From the NCBI RefSeq assembly GCF_032854445.1, contig NC_088303.1, positions 6,891,501 through 6,955,500 on the forward strand: DNA of 64,000 nt, in the 5' to 3' direction. The stretch comes from Liolophura sinensis (Eukaryota; Mollusca; Polyplacophora; Chitonida; Chitonidae). This document shows positions 1-11,790 of the stretch, piece after piece (the first letter of the stretch is position 1; each line of letters opens with the position of its first letter). The notes under the pieces were generated by a model. It saw only the letters and a list, made by a program, of their open reading frames with translations. It had not been told where the DNA came from and ran no database searches. The position numbers were made by a program, and so were the translations under genes.

Positions 1-345
1 GACTACCTCAATACAACAGATAAAACCAGCGAATAATACTGACCAACCCGATAACCCTCAACCTAATCGACCTAAAAACAAAAATATGTCCCAAAATAAA
101 CCTCCAAATAATAACAATAAACACAATAAACCTAGAGGCCCAACAGAGCGTCCCTCCAATGCCACTAGGAACCCTGTCCAAACTTTTAATAAGTTTTGAT
201 CGTTGGAGGACCGTGGTCCTTCAAAATCAGATTCGGATGGGATGGATGCATCACCCGCACTGGGAAAATCTTCCAGCCGATCTCCAAGGAAGGGTCGTCC
301 GCGGTCCAAACATAAAGAGAAATCCCCCATACGACTTCCTCCACA
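1..345 (+). pseudogene. LINE A ORF1 (gag-like) C-terminal tail
   Basis: The reading frame from about 203 encodes a serine-, proline- and basic-rich tail (SSSRSPRKGRPRSKHKEKSP). The matching tail in copy D is at 47710-47861 and ends there at a stop; copy E has it reversed near 58262-58400. In copy A the stop is lost and the frame runs on to 418. Charged tails of this kind follow the zinc knuckles in gag-like ORF1 proteins, which bind element RNA. The knuckles themselves would lie left of the window. Confidence 0.8.
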
Positions 346-1450
346 ATGTCTTCTTGTGGAGGAAATTTTTGCCTTCTCACAAAGGCAAAATTATACAGTG
401 GAATTGTCGAGGCCTTAAGGTAAATTTTATTGAAATAACACGGCTAGTTCAATTACTAAATCCTCATGCTCTTTGTCTTCAGGAAACTCACCTAAAGATA
501 TCTGACAGAGATAAAATACCTCTTAAAAATTATTCATTGTATAGTACTTATTTAAATGAACAAGAGGGAGCTCCAGGCGGCTTTATCTTCATCAATAACA
601 ATGTTATTCACAGCCGTGTTGCTCTGAATACAGAGCTTGAGGCTGTGGCGCGTCCGTGTTTCATTGTCTGAAAATATCACATTATGTTCAGTGAATATTC
701 TTCTGAACATTTCTTTGTCAGCTTTGCAGTTACATAATTTAACAGAACAACTGCCAAAACCTTTTATAATAATGGGAGATTTTAATTCCCATAACCCCCT
801 TTGGTGGTAGTAATAACATTAATAATAAGGGCAAGATAGTTAAAGACTTCTTATCGAAGAAGGAACTATGTTATTTCAATTATGGTTCAAATACCTATTT
901 ACATGCGGGTAAAGACATTTATTCTACTATCGATCTCACTATCACAGATCCATCACTTATCGCTGATTTTTCTTGGAAGGTGCACGACGATCTCTGTGGT
1001 AGTGACCATATCCCTATAATCCTAGAGCATATCACTTCTAATTCTTTAGCTATGTGGAAATTCGATAAAGCAGATTGGATCGCATTTGAGATGTTTGGTG
1101 AGGCTGATATCACCTCAGGAACTCTCAGATCAGCAGACGATCCTATATTAAAATTTAATGAGCTTGTTTTAGAAGCGGCTGACAGAACTATTCCTAAGAC
1201 CTCGCAAAATCCAAAATCCGAAAGTAAACCGTGGTACGACAATGACAGTCGTAAAGCCATTAAAGACGGCATGAAGTTTGAGCGCAAATTTAATCATTGC
1301 CCTACTGATAATCATTTAAACCAGGTGCGTAATTTTAGAGCTAAAGCTCGTCGAATAATCAAGTCCACGAGGCAATCTTGTTGGCGGAACTTTGTTTCAA
1401 GCATTACGTCAAAAACACCTATGCGTAAGGAACATGGTTCAGAAACTTAA
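340..1450 (+). pseudogene. LINE A ORF2, APE-type endonuclease domain
   Basis: Encodes the endonuclease that nicks target DNA to prime reverse transcription. Visible family motifs are QWNCRGL near 398 with the asparagine, LCLQETHLK near 470-500 with the catalytic glutamate, MGDFNSHNP near 772-800, and GSDHIPII near 997-1020 with the terminal Asp-His pair. The frame breaks after 671 and again before 980, so the motifs lie in different frames. After the EN comes a linker (980-1450) with the WYDN, AIKD and ARRIIK words seen in I/Jockey-type ORF2. Of the three copies that keep the glutamate region (A, D, E), this is the only one with Glu; D and E have Asp. Confidence 0.9.
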
Positions 1451-2444
1451 TAGCAAAAAAAAAGAGGAAACCTCCAGCATTAACAAAATGGAGATAATAT
1501 ATTAACGTCTCCTTCTGATATAGCAAATAAATTAGCTGAGATAATTTCCAAGAAACCTTCTTCTGAGAATTATAATTCAGAATTCCAACATATTGAAAAC
1601 CAGAAGGAGAAAATTAAATTGCCCATTTCTTCTAAGAATTTAGAAAATTATAATCGTCCTTTTAATATCGATGAACTCAAAACTGCATTAAAAAAGGCCC
1701 GCGATACTGCCTGTGGTCCTGATAATGTATATTATAAGTTTCTGAACCATTTACCACCTGAACCACTGGAGATTCTTATGGACTTGCTTAATGATATTTG
1801 GATAACTGGTAATTATTCAACATGGAGGGAGGTGTGTATTATCCTGGTTACCAAACAGGGTAAGGATCATACTGATCCAAATAATTACCGTCCCAGCTGC
1901 GTCTGTGAGACAATGGAACGGATGATCAACGATAGACTTGTTTGGCTTCTCGAAAACAACAAGCGTTTGTCAATGTGATTTTCGTCACGGTCGATCTACT
2001 TTAGATTACCTTGTTCGATTCGAAACTTTTATTCGTGATGGTTTTGTTAAAAAGGCCTACGACACCACATGGAAATATGGTATTTAAGAAGATCACTCAG
2101 ATATGTGATTAAAAGGTCGCTTACCTGTAATTGTATCTCAGTTTTGATGTAATCGTCAGTTTAAGGCACGGGTTGGGTTCCACTCTTTCTGACTCTTACG
2201 AGCAGGAAATGGGTTTACCCCAGGGCAGCATTCTATCACCAACTCTGTTCAGCAAAACTAAATAGCCTAGCAAAAACATTAACGTCTGGCACAGGGTTTT
2301 TCTTTATACGTGGATAATTTCCTTATTTGCTACAGAGCTAAAAATATGAATAACATCGAACTTCAGCTGCAGCTTTATCTCATTAAGATCGAGAAATGGG
2401 CAACTGAAAATGGTTTTAGATTTTGAACGTCTAAATCCGTCGGT
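1451..2444 (+). pseudogene. LINE A ORF2, reverse transcriptase fingers and palm
   Basis: RT domain of the LINE. The open part 1619-1978 carries ACGPDNVYYKFL, the finger motif, and DPNNYRP, followed by METMERMINDRL-type sequence. After the frame breaks, KKAYDTTW near 2050 marks the first catalytic Asp region, with upstream sequence deleted. MGLPQGSILSPTLFS near 2208-2250 is motif B. Motif C near 2310 reads YVDN where YxDD is expected, so the second Asp is lost to a base change. At least three stops or frameshifts lie in 1979-2444. The copy is catalytically dead. Confidence 0.9.
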
Positions 2445-3205
2445 ATGAATTTTTATAACAGACGGAAACTTCATCTTCACCCTGAGCTTAATTTTTGTGG
2501 TGAACAGGTAAAAATTGTTAGAGAAGCAAAATTTTTAGGTATAATATTTGATAGTAAGCTATCTTCTATACCTCATATAAAAATGCTTAACGCTAAATGT
2601 ACAAAGGCTCTCGATATAATTAAGGTCGTGTCTAGCACCGATTGGGGTGCTGACCGATCTGTTTTAATTAATTTATATAGCCTTCTGGTGAGGTCTAAAT
2701 TGTACTATGGTGGCCGGTCCATCATTTACGGTTCCGGTAGGAAGTCGTACATGAAAATGTTGGATCCTGTTCATCACCAAAGTTTAAGGCTCAGCCTTGG
2801 TGCTTTTAGAACCTCACCAGTAGAGAGTTTATACGTGGATGCAACTGAGCCTTCTTTATATAACTGAGCCTTTAATATTCTACAAAGCTTAAAGCTCATC
2901 CAACAAACCCTGCGTACGATTGTGTTTTTAATCCATCTTATGTAGACTAGTTTAATAAATCTACTAACAAGATCCCTCCGTTCGGTCTTCGTATACGGGA
3001 CCATATTGTGGGAGCTAACATCAAGCTAGAGGATATAGCCCCGGTGTCTTTTCCGGGCTCTCCTTCCTGGCTTCTTCCACACCCTAAACTAATGTTTGAT
3101 CTACGTAAATATAATAAATCAAATACAAATCCTCTTATAATTCAGCAAAGTTTTGTAAAAAGTCGTCTGGCAGAAATTGTGTTGTTGAGGAAAACCGCTT
3201 TATAA
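2445..3205 (+). pseudogene. LINE A ORF2, thumb and connection region
   Basis: The open frame 2445-2867 carries the thumb words VKIVREAKFLGIIFDSKL and YGSGRKSYMKMLDPVHHQ, known from I/Jockey-type ORF2. A second open piece, 3008-3205, has GANIKLEDIAPVSFP and LMFDLRKYNKS, seen also in copies C, D and E just before RNase H. Between the pieces lie two stops and a deletion. Sequence past 3200 no longer matches the other copies, so the RNase H domain is missing here. Confidence 0.88.
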
Positions 3206-3399
3206 GATGTGCATGTATGTTTATCTAAAAAAACGCACTCAGAAATGATAACTGATCTTGTTGATTTTCCTTCCTTTGGTTTAGTCGCCTGCGGGACTTT
3301 AAATATTTAACATGGAGGCAACCTTCATCGGTTAGAAAAACAGAGTCAAGTCATACCTAACGTCATATATCGAAATTATTTGCATATTTGTACATACAG

Positions 3400-3582
3400 T
3401 TGATTCCACAATTGTGTCCTTATGAAGTGTTAGAAACTCTACCCCCACCCTACTCCTCATACCCAAATCCTCCGTCTCGTGGGCTCACCCCGCAAGGTCG
3501 CACCAGGTTTATGCGTGCTATTGCTGATGGAAGAAGATCTTATAGCCCACGTATAAATCGTTTTATCCCTTTAAAGAGCTAA
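3400..3582 (+). CDS. Candidate terminal exon, proline-rich tail (unrecognised)
   Basis: This open stretch follows a possible splice acceptor (TTTGTACATACAG at 3387-3399) and ends with TAA at 3580-3582. It encodes about 60 residues, starting IPQLCPYEVLETLPPPYSSY and ending INRFIPLKS. A PPPY core would suit a WW-domain ligand in a cytoplasmic tail. Composition is more protein-like than the surrounding sequence, and it does not match any LINE segment here. Against it, the polypyrimidine tract is weak, no AATAAA follows within about 1.5 kb, and no partner exon was found. I do not recognise the family. It could be a chance ORF or a piece of an unrecognised repeat. Confidence 0.25.
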   Translation: MIPQLCPYEVLETLPPPYSSYPNPPSRGLTPQGRTRFMRAIADGRRSYSPRINRFIPLKS

Positions 3583-6500
3583 CTTGCCGTAATTATAGTG
3601 TGTAAAGGAGTTATTATCACTAAATGTGTATAACTCAAAGAATTGTGCGCCATACCGGACATTGCCTTTTCGCAAATTTTTTTCATTGATTGTTTGCATC
3701 CTAATGAGGTTTCCTTCCTTTTTTTTTTCATTTTGGGAGGCTGAAGGTAATCTGTGATAATGTAGCGACATTGTGCCCAAGTGTATCTTTGAAGTGATCG
3801 CGGAAATCCCACAAATTATATTAATAGCCTGGGAAGACTTTTGTTCCTTTTTTCAAGCTGGGTAAGAAGCGCTAGATGCGCGATTTAAACAGCATGCATC
3901 CTACTTGGTTACCCGGGCTACTGGTATTACATGTGTTCTTATACCACATATGTACTGTTGTACCAGTCAGTATTATTATCTGCAGCTGATAGGCCGATGT
4001 TTTTGCTTAAATATTGTCAATGAATTCAAGATGGCCACTGCATGTTCAAGGCATTAACCGAATTGTTGTCCCTTAGTCATAAATTGATCGTAATCTGACA
4101 TTGGTCCTAAGTTTTACAGCAGACACAAATGGTGTGAAGTTGCTTTTAATACAGTGACCGTAATTATAGCCAAGGACATCCCAGCATCACCATTTGTCGT
4201 AGTTGTCAAGCACCTCTCCGCATCACCGTTGCAGAAAAACATGCCTTTTGACGGCAAATGGTGTACATAATGTGTAGCTGTGTTACCTTTCTGTTCTACC
4301 ACACAGCCTGTTGTTCAGTCATATTTTACACTGACATCCTTGTATTTCCTCAGTGCACACGAACGCTGACTTGGAACGCATCAGTTGGCGTCTATAATTA
4401 TTGAGCATCTATAGTAATTTGATGTCAAGGAGGTTTTTAATAACTACTGCGGCTAGATTAGGAACGTTTTGGATTTGTGATAGTTATTAGCAACAATACT
4501 TTGATCGAAATGCCATAGATTGGTTTCTTGAATATTCTTATGAAGGCAGCAGAGCCCTCTCAACGTTCAAGAAGGCAGTCAGTTGAAGTGTTTGTTCCAG
4601 TTTAATGGGTCCTGTCCTAAAGACTACTGACCATGTGGATCGTCTATGCTGGAAGTCTTTAATTACCAGTATGCCATGAACAGACATCTACGGGATATAC
4701 CCGAATATATGACGACAGCATGCTACATTCAAAACAATCTAGCAATTAATCATTAATTAAGCTGACATTAATCAGCTTTTCAAATGCTAATTTTTTGGAT
4801 TGAAATGAAATTTCCATGTCTACAGAGACAGAGATAATCACTCTGAATACATTCTATAAAATGTGAATAGCTTTCGAATATTTCGATTATCAATGGAAAT
4901 TGTTTGATATTTTATTATAATATTGTTTGTACAAGAGTATTGAATGGAATGGTTGCATTACAGTTTACGCCTTAAACAGTCCCGTAATATTACTGGGTAT
5001 TTTTTTTTTCAAAGGGATGAGGCTGCTGAATAGAGTGGCCAACAGAGTTCTCCTCGTGCATATAAGCCAATTGGGGTTCCTTTCTTGCTGAAGAGCAAAC
5101 AGATGCACTACCAGCGAATTGGCATAGTCATATTCGTTAGAAGTTTGTGTGACATTGTTTTTTGGATCTGTTGAAGCTAATTTACTTGTGATGCGTTTCA
5201 TTCCCTGGGTAAATAGCCAATGTATTTGATTGAAGTGTGACCTAGTACTCGAAACAATTCCACTTACACGTACCTGATAGAGATACAGTTGATTGAGTGG
5301 AGCAGGGCGTGGTGATCTACAGCACTTCATGAGCTACCTCACAAACATCCTGACGAGAAGCTGGAGTTCAAACAAGAAGAGGCGGATTCCTTTTGGCTCA
5401 GTGAACGTTAATAAATACTCTAGTGGAAAGGAATTATTAACATACGAAGGTAACATGTATCAATCCAAAAGTTATTGGTAAGAGGTTATTTAGAGAGCGC
5501 TTCTTCTCATCCAGATAAATTTGTTCAAACGGAGAGTCACAAAAACCTTCTCAAAGAGCCAAAGGAAAACACAGATAGCACTGAGCGAAATGTTTTAGTC
5601 ACGAGTTCTGGAAGACAACCCTGATGTTTCTAAACATAGCATAACACTATTCGGGGTTTGTGAAACTTCAATGACCACCATTCAATCCTACTCATGAATA
5701 GACGAAAATAAGACGCATGTCATGTCCGTACTCAGCGTGAAGGAAGCCTTCACCCGGCTTATATTATATCTATCCGTTTGCTTAGATGACCAATGCTGGT
5801 CTTAAGTAGATTTCAGCACGTTGTTTTCTGATTGTCCTGGCTTCTGTACAACAGCAGCGTTACATATATCTTCAAAGACACGACAGCAAAGACCGGCTGA
5901 CTGGGGTTGGCGGAGTCGGGGATGGGGATGCATTTACGTTGTATATTGAGAGAGGATGAGTTGTGGTTTTTTCGACTTCATACTTCAGTAAGACATTTTG
6001 ACGGGACACTTGACTTCCACATTTACCTGCTCCCGCCGCATTTTGACTATATTTCGGTTGTATTTATCGAGTTTTCGCAAACCTTACAGAAATTTAATAT
6101 TTTGCTCCATTTGTTACCTTTAAGCGATATTGTTTTTAGTCATTAAGATACCCTGCCTTCAGAATTTCGGCTAACCGACAGAAGTTAGTTCTCAAAGCTT
6201 TTATCCTTCACTGTAGCTACCGTGAGTCTGTTGTGATAGATGTATTGAATGGCCACAATACAATGCGCATTTTGCTTGTCTTGCTAACATCACGTATCAT
6301 ACGATGACATAGATATCTTTGAGAGTTCGTACTGTGAAGTAACGTCAACAGTGATGGCCTCGTGCTAAACGAGTAGATACCACATGTACACGTATCTCCA
6401 CCGTGTAGGTATTGAGCTGCTCAGCGCCATGACGATTGACACAGACATGATCCTGTGCTCAAGAGTCCTAAAGTCTACAAAGACAAGACTATAGTCATTT

Positions 6501-8683
6501 AGTTCCAACGGTTTGTCCAACTGGCCTCTGATAAAACTGTCCTCATCTGCTGCTTGCCGACAACACGAACTGATTTCACACTGAAGATGATAAGCACACT
6601 CAGAGCTGCTTGATGTCGCCATTTATTTCCATTACAAACTACTGAGTACTGTGGCATTAGGGAAATGAATCGCTTGAAAACATCATGTTCGGCACATTCA
6701 ACGGCTTTGATATTTATTGTCGGACATTAAAATAACAAAGGTTTTATTGACTTTAAACACAATCACATGTTTTGGCGATTGGCCTGGAAAATATAATCAT
6801 TACTATTAGTATTTCTTCTCGGCTACAGGAATGTGGTCATGATGCTATTTCGACATGTGGAGAACAGCACAATTCCTGTTAGATAATAAAAAATGCCCTA
6901 TTTCCTCCGGTTTTAGTTGCGTTTGAGGATGTTGCTTTCAGAGCGAACTGTTTTTAAATGTTTCAATCTAGATTTTGGTTTTTAAATTTGTCACAAAGTT
7001 GACATTTATGATTGCTTTATAGTGATTCATGTCGTTCCGTGAGTACCACTGAATTATTACTTTTATAAGAACCAAAGTAGGTTGCAATCGAGTTCTTCGT
7101 GTGAATGATATAAACGTCTTCAAATTCTAGTTGTTTGCTTTTATCACGAGTGACCGTTTACCAATTAATTTTTCTGCTACGTTATGTGCCAACCTTTCAC
7201 CCAGTTATTTTAATTATAATAAGTGCGATTCCAGGAATACAACACGCCTGTCTATGTGAAAGTCCGTATCATCATAATCGCGGTTCAACTCCTAGACTGA
7301 GGAGACAAGACTAACGCACGGTATAGACTAACAGGTTTCGACGTGACGGCCAATATTCTAAACGGCATGATGAATTCCACACCCTTCCCAGAGGGTGTAC
7401 CAGATCACAGCTTTTTACCACTACATGCGTCTCCATTGACAGTCAAATCAGACGAGCGGGCAGGGGATTTTTTCTATTCTTGTCCGCCAACCAGTCGCGA
7501 AATCTACGATGACAAGTTCTGTATAAATAACAAAATTACTTGTTTCTTCGGAGCCCATTGCAATGTGTACATCTTCATGAATATCAGTGGTGTTTTGTAC
7601 ATGCTGTATATACTATGGGTTGATGCACTTCTGTGTTTGGCATTTTAGCTATCATGTGCATTACTTAATCCTTCATTTTTGGGGTTTGAGTATATAAAGA
7701 TATTGAACAAAAACAATGAATATGTATTCACTGTCCGTACTGATTTATTTAACCATCAGTTGCACAGCTAAATCCTACACAAGGAAAATATCAGGCCGAA
7801 TCAAGACAAACACCTTTTTAACGAGACAACTGCAGAACATTGCTTGAAGGCACGAAATAATTTCGCCAGATTCCATCCTTCTGGTACTCTGATATCACCA
7901 TACCATATAAGTTGAGATTTTGTGCCATTCCAAAAAGGTAACTCTTGCCTTTTTTTCATGTCCATCTGAAATTAAACCCGAAACCCACACTGTGACCCGT
8001 CTAGCCCTGCAAGCCACTAGTGAAGCGCGTGCAATAAGTGCGGAAGTCGTTCACAGTTACAGGGAACATCCATTTATGCATTTTAATATGTACATGTATG
8101 TGATTAATGTTTTATGCATTCATTAGATAAAATAGTTCTCCACAATGACTGAGTATGTGTGGTTAAGTGAGGTCTTAAAAAGTCATTTTTTTTTCAACCA
8201 TCTTATAGGTTAAACTTGGGTCTATTACAATGTTGCATGCAAACGTGCATGCGGCACCAGTAAAAGGGCCAAAGGAAGAACGTTTAATAATTCATTAATT
8301 AAAGGTATTTAAGTCATCGAGAGGAAAGACAAAATAACTTTGATAAATATAACGTATCGGAATCCTGCACAAATTCAAAATTTCCATACCTATGTAACTA
8401 GCATCCGATATTCACGGATTTTACGTTTCTGTTTTTAAATGTCGTTGTGGCCCAGTGATTGATAAAGTTTAATTCCTTCTACACTTATGTAATTCAACAC
8501 ATCGAGTTTACGTACGTATTGCCGTTTTATCCATCCCTTTCAGCGCTCTGTCAATATGCACTCAGCAGTATGTCTTTGCGATGAACTGGGAGCCCAAAAA
8601 AAAGACTTCATACCCTAAAATACACAGAATAACATTCGTTCCGAAAAACGGAAATTGTAATGGGGGTCTGTGTCCAAATGCAG
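3583..8683. other. No clear gene; AT-rich non-coding stretch
   Basis: About 5 kb between LINE copies A and B. The open frames here are short and lack recognisable motifs, apart from the weak candidate at 6365-6622 (-). I saw no tRNA, no SINE tail and no TSD. Short A/T runs are common. Best read as intron, intergenic DNA or very old repeats. Confidence 0.5.
6365..6622 (-). CDS. Weak candidate first exon (unrecognised)
   Basis: On the minus strand an ATG in good context (AAATGGCGA: A at -3, G at +4) opens an 85-residue frame starting MATSSSSECAYHLQCEISSC and ending with TAG. The first 60 residues are mixed and soluble-looking with several cysteines. No domain is recognised. A possible donor (ACACG|GTGGAG) lies late in the frame. 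There is no supporting neighbour exon, so it may be a chance ORF. Confidence 0.15.
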   Translation of the reverse strand: MATSSSSECAYHLQCEISSCCRQAADEDSFIRGQLDKPLELNDYSLVFVDFRTLEHRIMSVSIVMALSSSIPTRWRYVYMWYLLV

Positions 8684-8889
8684 CCATGGGGTCACCCGGG
8701 TGAAAAGAATAGGACACCTCTCCAGGGACACTTGTCATAAAAAGCGACTAAACTAGAGCTCTCTCGTTTGGGCACGGTGAAATTAATATGCTCACATCTT
8801 GTCGGTTAAGAGAGGCAACCGGGGAGCGATCTGTTTACCGTTGGTTGAACTCGTAGTCTCCTGGGATCCTGGTGGCGGAGGTACTTATA

Positions 8890-9580
8890 GTTGTATCCGA
8901 TATAAATGATAAATTAGCTTTGATAATTTCTCAGAAATATTCTTCTAAGAATTATACTTTAGAATTTCAGTGTCTTATCCCAATTTCCTTGAAACCTAAT
9001 ATATAATGTGGTTTTCGTCTAGGTCGATCTACAGTGGATCATTTTCGATCTTTAAACACTACATGGAAATTAGAAATTTTAGAAGATCTTTCTGATGTGG
9101 GTCTTGAAGGTCTATTATCGATATTTTTATCTGAATTTTTATCAGCTCATCAGTTTACAGGTGGGTTTCACTTTTTCTGATTCATTTGAGCAGGGAATGA
9201 GTGTATATTATTGCCACCAAAAGATTAACATCTGGCACAGATGGTTGCTTCTATGTTGATGATTTCCTTCATACCGGGCTAAATTATGAATTATAGGCAA
9301 CTTAAAAAGGTTTGAGATTTTCAACACCTAAAACTGTCTATACATTTTTGCACTAAACGGAAACATTTTTAGAACTCGAGCTTAAATTTTGTGGTGAACC
9401 TGTAAAGGTTGTTGGACAAAATTTTTACGACTAATAATTGATGGTAAGTTGTCCTGTATACATCATATACAAATGCTTAAAGCCAAATGTACAAAGGCTG
9501 TCGATATAATTAAGGTCGTGCCCATGACCAATTGGGGTGCTGAAAAATCTGTTTTATTAAATTAAACCCAAATTAATATT
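8890..9580 (+). pseudogene. LINE B RT remnant, retains YVDD
   Basis: Starts with the linker words matching copies A and D (ATAAATTAGCT, TCTTCTAAGAATTATAC). It continues with GGTCGATCTAC (the GRST region near 9022) and TACATGG (motif A flank). At about 9248-9270 the codons read FYVDDFL, so motif C is intact here, unlike copy A (YVDN) and copies D and E (deleted). Many single-base changes and deletions break the frame, and the QGS motif B is not readable. Thumb words follow near 9480-9560 (KCTKAVDIIKVV). Confidence 0.82.
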
Positions 9581-10060
9581 TGATCTTCGTAGACATAAAA
9601 AATCAGATACAAATCCTCTTATAATTCAGCAAAATTTTGCTCAAATTATTTTTGTCGGATTACAAATTTATATATAGTGATTGGTCGAAGGATGAAGACA
9701 GGGTTTCGTCTGCGGCTGTCTTTGGCAAGGTGAATGGGAGTTACAAGTGCGTAATAAACTGCACACTATTCACTCTGTCATTGGCTATAATTCTTTTACA
9801 CATGGTATGTCTCACAGAGACCAAGTAGTTTTCATGAGGTGCCGTATTATTCATTCTCGTTTGACACACAATTCCATTCTTCACGGGAACACTGCCCCCA
9901 AACTGTGTTGGATGTTATGTGAAAAATATCCTCATCCTAGAACTATCCTGTGTAGAACATTTCCCGAAAATGACCAAAGTCTACAGTCAACACTCTATAT
10001 CCGATATATTCCATCGCATTGCTGGTGCTTCTCTCATAAATTATTTAAAGGCCATTGGCC
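9566..10060 (+). pseudogene. LINE B connection, RNase H start and C-terminal motif
   Basis: LIFDLR-type connection sequence at 9575-9600 leads to the RNase H start KFIYSDWSKDEDRV near 9665-9705; the other copies have TDGS, so the Gly and Thr of that motif are changed here. The frame then skips most of RNase H and resumes at FGKVNGS near 9720 (WQGEW in the others). It ends with HSRLTHNSILHGNTAPKLC, the region before the final Cys/His motif. The domain is non-functional. Confidence 0.82.
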
Positions 10061-10684
10061 TATATCATAAAATATAGTTCGCATTAAATAAATCAAATAT
10101 ACACACGATTTTCTACATTGTTAAAAGTATATTGTGGTTTTCGATTTTTAACTAAAGCTTGGTTCTTTTATAAAGTGGTTTTAAACATGTTCGTTAATTT
10201 TGGTTTTATGCCACGTGTTTTCCATTGCATCGAAAACCAATCACTGGCTCCTGTTTACACCTGTTCTTGCAACGATATGGCTGCAAAATTGCCAATGTAG
10301 CGTTGAAGGAAAAGAAAATTTAAATACCAATCAAATACTCATGAACAGAGTATGCTTTTCCTCGCATGTGCCTGCCATAAAAATTCTAATATGTACCTCA
10401 AGTTGGCATATGATAAAGTCAACGCCAAAATCCGCTATAGGCGACTACATTTTGCCTAAGAACTAGTCCTGAAGTCTTCTGTGTTAGGAGGAGAATTGCC
10501 AAAGTGCAGTTCGTACATTTTTGGTAGAACTCTTCTTCATAGAAGATAGCAAACAGTGCAGTTCGTTTTCCGTTTGACCTAACCCCAGGTTAAGCGGTAT
10601 TAGATACGGTTCGAAAATGACGAGCGTTGCAGACCTTAACCGAACAGGTTGTGATTCAAAAATAACATCATTCCCGTTATAACA

Positions 10685-10835
10685 AGAGGCGCCATCTATG
10701 ATGTTACACACCACATGCTGGTCTGTATAAAGCTGTCTACAAGATAACTCTGCAACCAGCGCCATCTATGTTGTTAAATGCCATGTACGCGAGAGACATG
10801 TACATAAGGATAACAGCGCCGTCTATGTGTTTGAT
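10685..10835 (-). repeat. Threefold GATGGCGC repeats in the element 3' UTR
   Basis: Three spaced copies of a short word (plus-strand reading GCGCCATCTATG at 10690 and 10760, GCGCCGTCTATG at 10816). Copy 2 has the matching three at 54121, 54177 and 54247. Spacing is about 55-75 bp, so these are decayed tandem units within the 3' UTR. Confidence 0.7.
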
Positions 10836-10994
10836 TACAATGCAGATCGACAGAGATTCTGAGCGCTCTGTCCATACCTGCCAACGAGAGTGTTATACTC
10901 GTAAAATTTAAGAAACTTCGAATAAACGCGTTTGACGGAGTATCCTTGACAAGCTAGTGTTTGAACTCACAACTTATGACGCAGATTAAAGTTA

Positions 10995-11790
10995 TCACAA
11001 TTTACGCAAAATCTGACATGCCACCAGGCGAGATATGTATACTCCATATGCAGGACCCTTTGGTATATTGCTATCCAAATAAGGATAATTTACCATATAA
11101 AAATTGAAATTAACCCTTTTGTCGTAAAAGCGGCGTGAAAGGAGACCTTGTTCGTCTTTGTACAGATATAGATCCAAATAAGGTGTAACATCAGATCTGT
11201 CTGTTGTCTCCGATAAATCCAATGAAGGCAGATAGATTTCCTTCACTGCTTTAGCAATATGGGGGTTATTTAACGTCAGTAGATCATCAGTATACCGCTT
11301 GGTAAATGAAAAGGATTGGTGTTTAAAGATATTATTTTTGAGTAATGTCTGCATATAGTCGTATTCATATGAAAACACGTACTGGTCTACCAAAACAGGC
11401 GCACTAATTGGTACCCATTGGAATACCTATGCACTGTTGGTAAATGGTATCCCCGAATTTCACATAGATGTTATTAATGAGAAATTCAAGTAATTCAATA
11501 TATAATGGAACATCCCATAAGTGATAACGTTTATAAATACTAGAACTAAAGAAAGCCTTATTGCTTCTGTCGTTAATGTAACGGTGACCTGTTTTAGTAA
11601 ATACCGAGACAATTAACGAGGAATTATTTTTTTCATTAAGGCCTTTGTGAGGAATTGCAGTATAGAGAGTAGAGAAATCTCTTGTGGATACGTCTTTGTA
11701 CGGTAAATGCATATGAGCAAGTTCTTCTGTAAGACGGTTGGAGTTTGAAGACATTTGAAGCCAAATGCTCTACTTAGCCATAGGAGGGTA
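10995..11790 (-). pseudogene. Reverse transcriptase of retroelement copy 1
   Basis: Translated on the minus strand it gives RDFSTLYTAIPHKGL (motif A region, with LYT where most RTs have a catalytic Asp nearby), YQQCIGIPMGTN (motif B), RYTDDLLTLNN (motif C, catalytic DD kept) and PYLDLYLY, then YPYLDSNIPKGPAYGVYISR. One extra base at 11405 makes a TAG just after GTN and shifts the frame; without it the frame would be open from 11754 to about 10995. A second frameshift lies near 11010, cutting off the C-terminal segment that copy 2 keeps. No GIY-YIG nuclease is seen downstream of RT. Confidence 0.75.

Larger units (their letters stand above)
1..3200 (+). mobile_element. LINE copy A (I/Nimb-like), incomplete at both ends
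   Basis: Non-LTR retrotransposon whose 5' part lies outside the window. In order it holds the tail of ORF1, an APE endonuclease, a reverse transcriptase and the post-RT connection region. The same order and near-identical words recur at 42720-44534, 46082-51028 and, reversed, at 55729-59922. Homology stops near 3200, before the RNase H domain and 3' UTR that copies C-E carry, so the 3' end is lost or rearranged. Frameshifts and stops break ORF2 in many places, so this is a dead copy. Assignment to the I superfamily rests on the EN-RT-RNase H order seen in the other copies. Confidence 0.93.
8684..10310 (+). mobile_element. LINE copy B, internally deleted
   Basis: Starts at CCATGGGG, the same 5' start as copies D and E, and follows their leader to about 8875 (AAGAATAGGAC, AGAGCTCTC, GCTCACATCTT). 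It then jumps directly into the ORF2 linker and RT near 8890, losing all of ORF1 and the endonuclease. Further deletions remove RT segments and most of RNase H. The 3' end near 10310 carries the family tail (ACGATATGGCTGCAAAATTG) but no ATTC repeat. The copy is more diverged than C or D. No convincing TSD was seen. Confidence 0.88.

Noticed and set aside
8640-10330. TSD for LINE copy B
   Set aside because: GGAAATTGTAAT on the left and GGAAAAGAAAAT on the right do not match well enough.
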